A DNA stretch of 64,000 nt from the NCBI RefSeq assembly GCF_963678635.1, contig NC_087062.1, positions 928,001-992,000 of the forward strand, written 5' to 3'. Both the position numbers and the translations under genes were made by a program. Origin of the DNA: Symsagittifera roscoffensis (lineage: Eukaryota; Xenacoelomorpha; Acoela; Convolutidae). The notes under the pieces are model-generated. The model saw only the letters and a list, made by a program, of their open reading frames with translations. It had not been told where the DNA came from and ran no database searches. This document shows, in pieces, positions 12,071 to 24,402 of this stretch (its first letter is position 1; each line of letters starts with the position of its first letter).

Positions 12071-12540
12071 CGTGTTTCGTCCTCCTTTCAATTTTAGGTC
12101 TAGGACTGAGAAGTGCAAAGTAGCCTTTGTGTTTGCTGTTACTATTTGACTAGCCCATGCAACAGTTCATCGACATTTAACGTTTGATATTTGTTTTTGA
12201 ACAATTGCCTGTTTATGAGTTTTGCTTCCAACGCCAGTTTCATTGAATCATCTTTTTTACTGTGATTACAAATGGTGCTATAAAGCAGTCACTAGTACAT
12301 TTGTCCAGACGTTCTATATGTCCTACTGTCAAAATTTTGTTCATTTCCACATGTACCTTTTCTTGAATGTGGATTGGTATCCATCTCTCCTTTTGTTGTA
12401 ATGGACAGAGTGGGTAATTGAACTTTGTACTGACTACATGATTTTTCGAGCAACCCTGTGGATCAAAAAGATTCTTGAATTTATAGTAAAAGTTTTGTTT
12501 CCAACCTTCTGACTGCTCGCACAGCAGCACGTCAAACCTC
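12070..12540 (-). pseudogene. pol: Gypsy-1 reverse transcriptase, N-terminal part only
   Basis: The minus strand encodes the Ty3/gypsy RT entry region: IPIHIQEKV, GHIERLDKCTSDCFIAPFVI, then, after a one-base frame change near 12,244, KKDDSMKLALEAKLINRQ and VDELLHGL. An in-frame stop follows, and then the start of motif A is seen (HFSVLDLK). Homology ends there: no YxDD box, motif B or RNase H can be found further on. The RT is truncated just after the first catalytic aspartate. Confidence 0.78.
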
Positions 12541-12880
12541 GTTTTATCCTTCGGTGCCAGCTTTAGAGGAGTATGTATCCTTTTTTTTTCTCTGTAGATC
12601 TAGGCCCAATATGTATCGTGTGCGCCGCTCCGTGATTAGAAATGGTGCTCCTACCACTTCCCAGCCTGCTGAACGAATGTTTGTGGTGATTGCTCCCAAT
12701 ATAGTAATCGCTTGCTTTTTGTAGTCTACAAATTGTGCTGACAGGTTTAGATTTTCTCGCGGAACAAATTTCGTGTTCTTTGAGGAATCTAACATTTGTT
12801 TCGCCGTTGTCCAGTTTAAAAACGAAACTGGGCTACCTGTGTCTATGGTCGTATTTATGATCTAATGATCAATCCGGACT
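12500..12880 (-). pseudogene. pol: Gypsy-1 aspartic protease
   Basis: On the minus strand about 12,860-12,820 reads ...TTIDTGSPVSFLN, with the active-site D-T-G of retroviral-type aspartic proteases. About 80 further codons follow in the same region, including FLITERRTRYILGLDL, which resembles the flap-to-C-terminal part (I-L-G-x-D). In an intact element this enzyme cleaves Gag-Pol. Flanking frames are broken. Confidence 0.75.
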
Positions 12881-13059
12881 AGTGCTTTTAACGATTTCAT
12901 TTGTTGCCATCGGGGGTTCCTGCGTATGTCGACTTTTCGAATTTCTTTTCTTTCTTCCCCGTCAACCGCTTTTTGTTTCAATTGAACCTTTATGTATTCA
13001 TCTGGTGTTCTGTTCAATAGACATGATTTCGAACTCATCGCATGAGTCGAAAGACTGGA

Positions 13060-14180
13060 TCAAATTACACTCCTCATCTGAGCTGGACGTTTTTTCAGCA
13101 ATCGCATTGCTTGTTGTGACCTGCACATTTTTGCAAAGTGGTTCGGTTTGGAACAGGTTATGCATGTCTTGCCCATGCCCGGATATTTTTTCAAGTGAGC
13201 TTCTCCAAATGGTCGGCCGCATCTAGTACAGGGTTTTGTTTCAGTATAATTCATTTCGTCTGTCCTGTCATTTGCTCGTCTCTTATAGTGATCCCGCGGT
13301 TGTCTCCGACTGTTTGTGCTTTTTTCCCCACGTTCAGGATGGGTTTTTGTTTGATTTTCATTGTTGTCCCATGATTTTGACTTGCACCTGCATTATTTGT
13401 GTTTGATTTTTGCAACGCCTGGGTCGTATGTTTGCTCTGTTCAAACTTCAGTGCCCTTTTTAATACCTCGTCAGGCGTAAATGTTTCAAACGTTAATGTA
13501 TCCTGCAGTAGTGTATTTTTCATTTTCGATATGAACAGATCGCGAACTAATTCGTTTTCGAGCGCTCCTAATTCCGCTCTTGCTGCCTGCGCAGTTAGTG
13601 CTGCGTGAAATGCCTCCAATTTTTTCTTCTGCCTTTTGCGATCTATTGAACAGCTTATAACGTTCATAAGTGACACTCTGTGTTTTCTTAAATGATATCT
13701 TTGCTAATTCAACCATTTTCCTAAATTCTATTTTTGAGACTTCTGTATGTGGGTTCTTTTGTACGAACTTTTTTTTCCTTTCGTGCCCAGTGCTAAGAAT
13801 AATCTTGAGGCCAATCGTTTCTGCACCTCGTGATAGTAGACATTGTGACCGTCATTAGGTCCTATTGCTCTCCGTTCTTCGTTTTCTAACAGGACTCTGT
13901 CTTGCGCTAGTTTATCTCTAGCTTTTCTGTCTGTAACTGCCTGCGCATCTTCGTTCGTCCTCGGTGTCTCCGGTCGCGGAACCGACTCTTCCAAGACCGG
14001 TTTCGGGTCCTCCAGTAATACTGCGGGGTTCACCTTTTCTTTGACCGTGACTACCAAAAGGAATTGGTCGAGCCAGATCTTAAAGTTCCAAGGAGGATCC
14101 GAAAGCGCCGTTGTCCAGATTACAGGAATTCCCATGTCAGTTCTAATATCATGAGATATAAATCCTGCTGGCTGCGCCAT
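13060..14180 (-). pseudogene. gag: Gypsy-1 gag with zinc knuckle, frameshifted
   Basis: The first frame opens at the ATG at 14180 and runs about 150 codons to 13,728. The reading then needs a frame change and continues at 13,676-13,251 with a Ty3/gypsy gag C-terminal region (A-E-L-G-A-L-E-N-E-L-V-R-D followed by a DEVLKRALKFEQ helix). A nucleocapsid part near 13,060-13,254 has CTRCGRPF and a CX2C-X4-H-X4-C knuckle (CITCSKPNHFAKMC). Gag packages the element RNA. At least one frameshift and one stop separate these parts. Confidence 0.8.
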
Positions 14181-14427
14181 GTGATAACTTAAGGTGTATC
14201 CTTGATAGGTAAATGAAAAACGAATAACTGATATCGTTAATTTAGACTCATGCTGTTAGTCTGTTCTATGCAGAGGTTTTAGTTCTTCACTCTCTGTCAC
14301 ACACAGTCAAGTGACCGTTTTAGATAGGCATGCTAGATGGCCTTGAGTATATAATAACAATACATAACAAATAATTATAATCTAACGTTCCAAGGTTAGT
14401 GTGGCAGCAGTTCTACACAGTACCACA
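14180..14427 (-). repeat. Gypsy-1 5' LTR
   Basis: 248 bp copy of the left LTR. On the minus strand it ends ATCACA and is followed directly by TGGCGCAGCCAGCAGGA, in the position of a tRNA primer-binding site. The first gag ATG uses the last LTR base. Confidence 0.93.
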
Positions 14428-14432
14428 ACTTT

Positions 14433-16097
14433 TAAGAAACAACATGACCGTTTTTTTATTTTTAAAAATGTTTAATCAATTTTCAAAGTTAAAAAAAAAA
14501 GCTTATTCCTGGGACGGTCAGAAGGTTTATTAATTTTTCTTGATACCAGCCGCTTTTTTCATTTAGTTTTTTCTTTCTAGTCACTCAAAATTGATTTGAA
14601 CATTGTTCATAAATTTTATCGGACGTGCTTGTTCTGAGAAAAAAATTGACTGCCACAAATGTTGACGTCTCATTTTTTACAGTCTCAATGTTTATAAATG
14701 AGTAGAGAAGTATTATTATTTTTTTATTTTTTCGAACCTCTGTGGCGCTGACCAACTTAGTTTCCCGGAATACAAATTTCATAGACAAAGTTACGCCGGA
14801 CATTATTCCCAAGGACTAAAACCTCAGTTTTCAGTTTGAAAGTCCCCACATTCGATTCGAACAACGCGACTTGGAAATTTGAAATGAAATATAAAAGATA
14901 GTTCACAAAAAAGAAACCTTGAATAGAATTTAAAAACACTAATTGCTAAAAGAAGAAAAACAGCTATGATTTTGTGGTAACCCAATTTCTTGTAACTGAC
15001 TCGAGAGCATGCAATTTTTTTCTCTCAAAATTATCCTTCTCTCTTGAGGGAACTTTTTCCAGGCTAAGTTTGAGTTAAACTGCCTAAAAAAAGTGGCTGC
15101 TGCCTCTGAATGACTTCAATGGACTTTTGTATAGCAAGATTTGACACTTGTAGCATGGATTCAAAGCCATGGTGGAATCGAAAAACAAAACACTTCGTTC
15201 CACCGGAGGTCGGCTTGATGTCGAGTTTGTTTGTCTGGCTGACTCTGCCACATGGCTTATTAAACCAAAGATGATTTTTCACCGAAAATCAAATGAACAT
15301 TGAAACACTTAATTCGTGAAAAAGTCAGGTCAAAAAAGTCAGGAGTGATTAGAAATATTTGAAACGAGTTGAATATTTGCACCTACACCTTTTCAGCTAG
15401 AAAACCAATTTTCTCAGTCAATCTTCATACCATGCATCGTGACATCACGCATTGAGTCAAAATAAAACCTAGAGAAAACGAAAAGTTTGAAAGATGCTGG
15501 AGAAGTGGAAAGGAGCCCATGCCGTCACCTCTAAATTCGTCCTTTTCCCAGTTGTAGGAGAAGTTATACTTTGCCGCCCCCCCCCCCCCCCCCAGGCCCA
15601 TGTTTTGAGATAATTTTCTGCTGTTATTTACGAAAGCAATCGATTCTTCAATGCTTCATGAGATCACTAATTTTTGCGTGCAACGAGTATTTCTTTGTCA
15701 CGTATTGATCTGGTGCAGTGATCAATGTTGCGAATTTACCTTAGTTAATTTCACCCTATGTTTGAAGTTTAGTCCAATAAATAATAAATTATCTCAGCTA
15801 TAACACAAAAAACCTTACAAAATGCATAATTCAAAGAAAGTTAGCCGGTTTTTGTGCAAACAGCACAGAAAAATTCGACCACAGCGGTAGCAAAAAACTA
15901 AGAACCTTTTTTTCATTTTTTCGGATTTTGTTCTTTGTATTAAGAACAAACGTAGACAGATTTAAGGCATGGTCGAAGACAACTGTTTTCTTCAAAAAAT
16001 GAAAAAAGAACAATCAAAACAGTTCAAAAAGTTCTTTACTTTTTCCAAATTTTTGCTGAAATTTTCAATAAGTTAGAAAGAAGCTTTCAAAAAAACT
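14433..16097. other. intergenic stretch between the two LTR elements
   Basis: No supported gene. It holds a run of 17 C (15,577-15,593). No sequence resembling the Gypsy-2 3' LTR-like tail is present here, which is where a 5' LTR should lie. Confidence 0.6.
15577..15593 (+). repeat. C17 homopolymer
   Basis: Seventeen C in a row inside AT-rich intergenic DNA. A comparable G15 run is at 45,262-45,276 in the first channel intron. Confidence 0.95.
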
Positions 16098-19000
16098 TTG
16101 GCATGGTTTACAATAGATTATTTCACACATAATATAGATTTAATTTCACAAGCAAGAAAAAATTTCAGACCTCAAAATTCAAACGATGATACCGCCATCA
16201 CAGAACAGTCAGACTACGTTTGGGACCCCGAATGGTCTCATCATGCATTCATAAATATCCCACAATCAATCTCAAGTCAAGCAATAAGTACGATATCTTA
16301 TACAAGAGATTATGTAAGAGTAGTACCATTAACCATTGATGCAACACCATTTAACTACAATACATTTTTACCTGATACGCGAAATAACAGTTTAAATTCG
16401 ACCGTCATACACAATGAAAACCTTAATGGAACTAGGAACCTTACTCAACAAGATATTGAAACACCATCACACTTCATAAATGAAGAAATCGTCCAAACAA
16501 CAACAACTACACAACAAAGTATTTCACCGATACGTCCAAATTTAACAACAGCAAGAAATACAAACACTTCACTAGCACAGGTAACCTTACAATCAACCGT
16601 CAAACCTTCGGTTGCTCCAAAATATTCACAAATGGATTATCAAACATATAGACCCATGACAGTACCGTCAAAAACACGCAGAACGTTCACAAGAAACACC
16701 TTTGCGGAACACAATTATAATTACGCACATTCATCAAAAACAAACTATCCCCCACGAAAAAATATTAATAATCAGATAAGACCTCGATATTGGGATAACC
16801 CAATGGCAACAACCAACTCAGTAAATTTTCAAACTAATTCACATCCTCCACAGGATCGTAGTGAAAATTACCCATTTTTTCGACAAAATAAAAATAAAAA
16901 GCAAGCACCTCATCAAACGGATTATTTATCCTCTGATGATGATTATTTACAACCAGATATATTTGCACCATATACTCAAGAATATCGTGGACAAGGAGTG
17001 CAAAAACCACATACATATCATAGAATTTTTTCTCCACATCCAACAGATACACAAAATCAACAACCAATACAAATGCAAAACCCAATTAATACACAATCTT
17101 TTCAACCAATTCAGCCACAAAAACCAATGATTACACACTCGTATCAACCAACACAAATGCAAAATGAAATACCACTCCCATATTACCTTCAACAACACGA
17201 AATAACAAAAAATCAACTTTCAAACATTTCACAAATGCCAAATGCCGCAGAATCATTACAAATGACAATGAATCCATACCTTATGGGTGGATCATCAATA
17301 ACATCAAACAAACCAGATATGGTATTCACAGGAACAGACCCTCAATATTCTGTAGAAGATTATTTAAATGCAGTAACAGCAAATTTAATTTTAAATATAG
17401 GACCTGAACCAATTAATACACCACTACATCAAAATTGGATACATCGACGCACAGCGTTGATACAAACAACCTTAGATGGCGCAGCCCAAAAATGGTTTTC
17501 AGTATTACCTATAGAAATAAAATCAAATTGGAAAAGATTTACACAAAAATTTTCAAAAATGTTTGACTCCGAAATAAAAAAACAACACCAAAGAGTTTTA
17601 TGTAATGAAATTCGCAGATTACCAAATGAAACCATCAAACAGTTAGCAGTACGTATCGAAACACTAGTTCGAAAAGCATATTCATTAAATACACATGACT
17701 AAAAAAACACAAAAATGACAGAAAATTTAATGATGACCTTAACACCTCAATTAAGAAAAATAGCAATAAAAAAGAGAGCGTCCCATCCTTCCTCAATTCG
17801 AGAGCCCAATCTAGATTTTCAAAAACTAGTAGACAAACTAGAGTAAGCGGATGAAATCACAATGAAACTTGAAGAAACAGAAAATCTGAAATTACAATAT
17901 GTTAATCGAATCGAAACAAACACCACAAATATCAACAACATACAGGAATCAGATACAGACCTCGTTGAAAAAATCACTGAAATACTAAATATTTATGAAA
18001 AACACCCAAACTTTAAAGGCAAACCAGCTTTCAAAAAATGGTGTAATTATTGCCGACGATACGGACATAGTATTTCTGAATGTAGACAAAAACAACAGGA
18101 TAACCAGAACAAACCTCAAAAATATAAAGAACCAAATAAATCATTCTATCAATACATGAAGAAAGATCAAAATCTACCAAACAAAAATGTATACAGCAAC
18201 AACAGTTCAGGAAAACCACTTCCGAACAACACCAATTACACGAGAAATCAATCACCATATAACTCAAGTTATAGAGGAAGATCACCAGAACGAAGAAATA
18301 CACAGAATTCTTCACAAAATCATTATAATCGACCAAATAACCGAAATAACTACTCCAGATCAAATTCAAATACAACACAATTTGTTTCTAGATCCAATTC
18401 CCAATCAAACATGAGAAATAAATACTATCCAAACAATCAATCACGAAACTCATCATATTATAGAGATAGAAACTATTCAAATAATCGAAATAGAAGTTAT
18501 TCGAACAACCGAAACCAGAATTACCCGAACAGTCGATCAAGAAATAAATCATATAACAGATCAAACTATCAGAGATCAAACGATAATTATCAAAACAGAT
18601 CAGGAAACAATTCACAAAATCGACATTCAAGTTATAATAATCGATATAGAATTTATTCTCAATCACCACATAGAAACAATAACCATTATAATAATTCTAA
18701 ACACCGCTACAGAAGTAGCACACCCAAACATCAAAGACATATTAATCAAGTACAATCAAATGAAAAAACAACATCAGACCCCCCAGGTATTGACGACACA
18801 GGAAATAACGAACTACAACTAAATCAAATAAACTGTGGATCATCAGACACAGAAAGTGATATAGAAAACACTATCTCCATAAATATGATAACAGTCGAAA
18901 ACGACTACGAACCTATTATATATGAACAACCTTTTTCATCACATATATATGAAAATCAATTGGAACTCCTTCACAATTATTATATTGAACCCATCCATAC

Positions 19001-19130
19001 TACACAAATGGCACAAGAAACTAACGAAATTAACACTGTAAATAAACCCAATGAAAATGACAAAACAAAATGCTTGAATACAAATCACATCTACCAAAAT
19101 GTACAAAAAGAACAACCCAAAGAAAAAATT
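16098..19130 (+). pseudogene. gag: Gypsy-2 gag and nucleocapsid, interrupted
   Basis: One frame runs from about 16,098 (no ATG; presumably truncated) to 19,397, broken by TAA stops at 17,700 and 17,844. The first ~400 residues are Asn/Thr/Gln/Pro-rich. A capsid-like helical region follows at 17,330-17,850 (VEDYLNAVTANLILN, AAQKWFSVLP), then a zinc knuckle CX2CX4HX4C at about 18,043-18,085 (CNYCRRYGHSISEC). After that comes a ~250-residue Arg/Asn/Ser/Tyr tract that should bind RNA. The downstream frame continues into the protease. Both stops lie in otherwise well-kept coding sequence. Confidence 0.85.
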
Positions 19131-19963
19131 TGGACAATACCATTTCTTTTAGAAAGTCCAAGAAACAAAGAATTTCAACCACCAGATCTTGAAATTGATT
19201 TTTTAATTGATGCAGGAGCAGAATCAAACATAATTAACATTCCCACATGGAATGAAATCCAAACATTACACCCAAAATTAACGCCTCTTGCAACCTCCAG
19301 TAGACTAGCAACAGCACAAGGATCAACATTAGTAAACTATGGAAAAGTTCAATTATTTTTTTCCCCACAAGAACAATGGAACAAAATAAAATTTTAAACA
19401 AACCATTTAAACAAATATTTGATATCACTGATATTAAACCCAATATCATTCGAATACCATTTATCTCTAAATATATACCAACAATCAACATCTTGAATAG
19501 TAAAATACTAATCAAAGATAAGTACACAAAAACAAAAAACACAGCCCTAACATTTTTTCAAAGATTAAATAAACAACCACCATTCTTTTCAAAACTTTAT
19601 CCAATTTATAACCAACAACGGAAACACCTGAAACCACTATCAGGAAACATATATAATTTTTCAATAAAACAAGTTCACCAATATGATAAAAATCAAAATA
19701 AACAACAACTCTTTATGTCAGACTTTGCATTCAAACCTATCCATAAGTTTTTCAAAATCACAATTTCATCCATAAAATATTTAAAAAATACGAATTCAGA
19801 CTTCATTTCGTTACATGTATACAATAAAACACCGTACCAAGTAACATTACCCTTAGGACTTTTAGGATATTGCAAAACCAACGCTACAATATCACCAATG
19901 CATGAAAAAGCATACCGCGTAAATACTCCAATTATTAGATATTTGTCAATCCACAATTCTTAA
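19131..19963 (+). pseudogene. pol: Gypsy-2 protease and linker
   Basis: LEIDFLIDAGAESNIINIP at about 19,190-19,245 is in the place of the retropepsin active site, but reads D-A-G where D-S/T-G is usual, so activity is doubtful. The frame breaks at about 19,397 and continues at 19,376-19,963 in another frame, with an I-P-x-I and PLGLLGYC region typical of the stretch between protease and RT. Another frame change follows near 19,930 before the RT. Confidence 0.72.
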
Positions 19964-21818
19964 CGAAGAACTATCCATAAATAATATAATAAGTAATGAA
20001 AAAAGAAAGACAGATTATTTCACAAAAACCCCATATTTCAAACCTACATTCAACATAAATAACTATACAGAAGATCAACAGAAATTTTTAACAATGTTTA
20101 ACTTCCAACATTCACAAATAACACAAGACGAATTTGATAAGTTAGCCAAACAGCTAATAAAATATTCATCAGTCTATGCAACATCCAAATTTGATGTTGG
20201 CAAAATCAGTTCATCACTACATCTCCCGTTAAAACCTGACGCAGTTTTCAAAAAACAAAGAGCAATTAAAGTACCAATTCATCTACACGATAAAGTGAAC
20301 AGATTACTCGATATTTTAGAGCAATACAAAATTATCTCACCGGTAAACAAAGAAGAACAACCAAAAGGTAACACATTTATCAACCCTGTTATCATCTTAG
20401 CAAAAGGAGAATCATTAAAAATAGTTTTAGACGCTAGATATCTTAATTCACTAATAGACGAATTAAAATGCAATTGGCCTATTGAACCAATACAAGTTAT
20501 TTTAACAAAAATAAACGGAAAATACTTTACATCCGCAGATATGAATAGTGCATATAATCAAATGCCACTAGATGAACAACCACGACGTTTAACACAATTT
20601 GTTATTGGAAATCATCAATATGAATTCAACCGCCTATTCTATGGAATATCCATAGGACCAGCAGCATTTTCAGCTTTTATGAGCAAAATTTTTAGACCAC
20701 TAATACTCAAGAAAAACACGCAATCACAGACAAAAGAAGAAATGCTTACAGTTTTAGAACACTATCACAAAATACTTCAGAACGAAAATTTGAAGGCCGC
20801 CCCCGATAAGTCACACTTCTTTTTAACACGAGTTAAATTTTTAGGACATAATATAGAAAGAAAGACAAGACCTCCATTAAAATCACGCATTGATGCTATT
20901 CAAAAACTTCAACCACCAACAAACAAAAAGAAAATCCAAGAATTCCTTGGAATGTTGAATTTTTTTAGCAAATACGTTTATGAAATGCAATTTTATTTAA
21001 GACCATTCTATAATATCCTCAGACAACAAAATAATTTTGAATGGAATACAGAACATCAAACACGATTTGAAGAAATTAAAAAACTCCTAACTGAACAAAT
21101 TTCAAATACAATCCCAGATCCAAATCAACCATTCTATGCAATGTGCGATGCTTCAAATTTTGGCATCGGCGCAGCCTTATTACAATCACACAATGGTACA
21201 AATAAAATGAACCTTATATCAGCAAATTCTCGATTATTCACTCAAGCAGAGCTACGACTCTCGACTTTAATGAGAGAATGTACAGCTATAATTTATACAC
21301 TTACAGAATATGAATTTCTGATATTTGGATCAAAACATCCAACAGTTCTATTCACAGATCACAAAACAATCATTTTTCTCTTTACACAAAAGTCAAACCC
21401 AAATCACCGAGTTTATAGATTTCAATTAATTCTAATGGAATTCCCAAACTTACACATAGTTTGGCCAGCAGGAAAAAATCTTGCATTACCAGATACATTA
21501 AGTCGAAATACACCACCTGAATTACTTACACGAAAAACTACAGTTGAAATACCCAAGAATATAAAATTTTACCTTGCAGAAAACGAAACATCACCCCGAC
21601 TAGAATGCAAATATGCAGTAAAAACTGACATTGAACAATCACAGAAAATTAACCTACAACACTTCCCACTTTACTTAGATTGCCAAAATAACCACTACGA
21701 AGTTAATCTACTTGGAACATCAACTTTCAAACCAATTCCATACTCACAATGGATAAAAAATAACACCCAACAAAAAAGAGTAAAACAACACTCGCATAAA
21801 AAGACCTTTTTCCGTTAA
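19964..21818 (+). pseudogene. pol: Gypsy-2 reverse transcriptase and RNase H, catalytic box missing
   Basis: The longest intact piece is the ORF 20,094-21,818 (574 codons). RT blocks are clear: LDARYLN (about 20,430), motif A FTSADMNSAYNQMPL (about 20,527), and motif B LFYGISIGPAAFSAFM (about 20,635). The region that should hold the YxDD box (about 20,700-20,730) passes straight from RPLILKK to TQSQTKEEM, so the two catalytic aspartates are deleted in frame. The thumb, connection and RNase H follow (FYAMCDASNFGIGAAL at about 21,137; MRECTAIIY; LFTDHKTI). A frameshift near 21,800 links to integrase. The enzyme could not copy RNA. Confidence 0.88.
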
Positions 21819-23584
21819 TTGAAAAAGAAAATCTAACTAATAAAATAAATTTATCAGGACCACAAACAAATGATTCAAAAAACACAATAAATCAAGTTTT
21901 TGACCTCCATGACCCACTTGACACAATTCCTTTATCTAAATTAGAAATTGAAAACATTTTTCTCTCCCCAACAGATAAAATTACAATTAAAACCTTGAAA
22001 CAATATCAAAATCTTGACCCAGTAATTCGACAACTAAAATCATGGCACAAATATGAAACTAAACCCGTAAAGGCAGATACCACAATTTTAGGAAATAAAA
22101 CACTCCTCCGATATTTTCGAAAATTTAATAATACAACAATTAATGAAAACGCAGACCTTCTAGAAAACCAATTAAATGAATCTACAGTTCCCTGTCTCCC
22201 TTTAAGTATGATTCTCATATCTTTTAACATTTCACATACACAAAACATTAAAGGACACTCTGGATCAGAGAAAACATATTCAAATTTTATACAAAATTTC
22301 TATTTCCCAAATGCACCAATTTGGATAAAAGTACTATGCAATGATTGTATAGTATGTCAGCTAAATAAACCTTATCCAAATCAAAAACAAATAGCACAGA
22401 AACAAAATTTTTAAGGACAAAGTTTATACTTTAACCATCGTATTTCATTTGATACAAAAGGACCAATTTCACCATCATCTGAAGGAAACTCCTACATTAT
22501 GGTAATTGTTGACGCATTTACCATTTATGTAGCACTTAACCCAGTACCACATTGTAACGCTTATTACGCTTACACAACACTTTATGAACACTGGATAGCC
22601 AAGTTCGGACTACCTGAAATTTTAGTTACAGACAACGTTACAGAATTCATAAATAATGAAATCATCACACTATGTCATTTATATAACATCAAACACAAAC
22701 CACGTACATCTCATGGACCTTGGACAAACGGCTTATTCGGAGGTATGAACCGTTCACTACAAGAATATCTTAGATGTATCATCAATGGAAATGATACAAG
22801 ATACACCGAATGGTCAGCAGATATAAAATTATTTCCCTTAGCATATAATTCACAAATTACGACAACTCTAGGAATGTCACCATACGAAATGGTTTTTAAT
22901 CAAAAGCCACGCAAACCAATTATGGTTACAGCAAACTCTCATAAAAACGCACAAAGTCATTGTCAACCGAATAAAGACTCAATTTGTTATAACGTACCTT
23001 TACACACACATGATGATGATCATTTTCATCACCCACAAATTCTTAAATTAGCCTCCGGTACACACACCGAATGGATTTTAAATAGAGATAAAAAACACAA
23101 TGAAATTTACCAAAAAGTCACAAAAAAGTTGTTACAAAGGCAAAACATTAATGAACAAATAAATTCACGCTTTACACCAGCCTCCGATTTAAAAATTGGA
23201 ACATTTGTTTTAATACCTAATTTTAAGACTCAAAAAGGAATTTCTAAAAAGTTACAACCCCTTCGTAAAGGACCATACCAAATAATTGCCAAACCCACTG
23301 AGGTAACATATAAAATCACCGACTCAGACCAAAAAGAAATTGTTCAACATCGAAACAATCTAATACCTTATTACCCAAAAGAATACGCACTACGCGAACT
23401 AACTCAGTTATATTCTTTCACAGGTTTAAAAGTTATTCAAAATAACTCACATACGGAAAATGAAACAAAAGAACAACATGACATTCACCTCGAAAACCAA
23501 AATAAAAAAATCAACAAAAACTACAAGACATTCATCCCACAATCTAAAATATTAAAGAAACTTGAATTTCAAAAACAGCTTTAA
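21819..23584 (+). pseudogene. pol: Gypsy-2 integrase, third catalytic residue replaced
   Basis: One frame covers about 21,800-23,584 with a TAA at 22,412. The zinc domain shows HTQNIKGHSG and CNDCIVC (22,235-22,365). The core has the first Asp in IVDAFT (about 22,510) and the second in VTDN (about 22,630). The place of the third acidic residue reads NGLFGGMNRSL (about 22,727), with Gly where Glu is expected. The C-terminal part (IGTFVLIPNF, LRKGPYQII) matches the usual post-core SH3-like region. Integration activity is not expected. Confidence 0.86.
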
Positions 23585-24402
23585 TCTTACAATTAATAAT
23601 CTCTGCACCTCTGAAATATTTTGAACTTTCATTTTTCAAAAAACATGCTGACAAACACGCAGCGATTCTAGTTCAAAATTAGACAATAGGATTCATTCAT
23701 TCCGTCACCTTCTATAACTCTAACACAAACCAATTAGACGAAAGATATTAAACTCCAGGCATATCTATAACTATAACTTTACAACCTCCAGGTCAAAAAT
23801 AAGCAAACTATTCCAACTTGACAACTAAAATAAATATCACCATAATATTATAACCCTCCCTTATCTAATAACCCAAAGATCAACAATATTTCCCCAACTC
23901 AGACCTCAAATACCCCCCAAACAAAAATGTTAAATTAGCCTAAAGTAAAAGAACGACCATATTAAATTAGCCTAAAGTATAAAAATCTCAAAAATACCCC
24001 AGATCACTTGACAAATGAAAATAAAGAAAAAGAAGACCTCCCGAACACCATAAAATTCGCCCCCAACAAATTTCGCAAAACTCAACCCACTTGTCAAAAA
24101 ACCAATAAATAATTCGACCACACTTGAAAATTGCCCCAAACAACAAAAAAGATTCGATCAAGAAGCCAGTTCTTAAATGCTCTTCTCTCGATCAGTCAAC
24201 ATAATTCTCAACATTTTCAAAACTTTTTAACAATATTTAAACTTTTATTCATATTTCTTTTTGATACCTTTGAAGCTTTTGTAATAATCTTAATCATTTT
24301 TTGCAATATTTTTTAAATTTTCTATTCCATATTTGAACTATACCTCCAACTTTCAAAAGCCATTGACCATATTCACAGGTACGAGACACAAAACTTATCT
24401 AA
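23585..24402 (+). other. Gypsy-2 non-coding gap after pol
   Basis: No long frame. A TTAAATTAGCCTAAAGTA word occurs twice at about 23,930-23,985. The inverted relative keeps TTTAGCCTAA near 49,035, so this block predates the split of the two copies and may be regulatory, such as a splice or export signal (inference). A short hydrophobic frame at 24,131-24,316 has no ATG and I do not count it as a gene. Confidence 0.55.

Larger units (their letters stand above)
7509..14432 (-). mobile_element. Gypsy-1: decayed Ty3/gypsy LTR retrotransposon with intact LTR pair and TSD
   Basis: Near-identical direct LTRs at 7514-7763 and 14180-14427 begin TGTG and end CACA, and are flanked by a 5-bp target duplication ACTTT (7509-7513 and 14428-14432). 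The coding strand is minus. In order it shows a gag with zinc knuckle, a protease with a D-T-G motif, the start of a reverse transcriptase, an unrecognised block, and an integrase. The gag-pro-RT-IN order and 5-bp duplication fit Ty3/gypsy. Every ORF carries frameshifts or stops and most of RT-RNase H is missing, so it cannot move by itself. The LTRs differ by a modest number of substitutions and small indels, implying moderate age. Confidence 0.93.

Noticed and set aside
7514-14427. BEL/Pao identity for the minus-strand element
   Set aside because: The gag zinc knuckle, RT entry motif and integrase GDHRGCG-type region match Ty3/gypsy, and the 5-bp duplication fits it too.
15064-15282. 72-codon minus-strand ORF between the LTR elements
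   Set aside because: Composition looks almost protein-like, but there is no recognisable family, splice site or promoter.
24131-24316. Hydrophobic frame after pol in Gypsy-2
   Set aside because: No ATG start and no evidence of conservation in the inverted copy.
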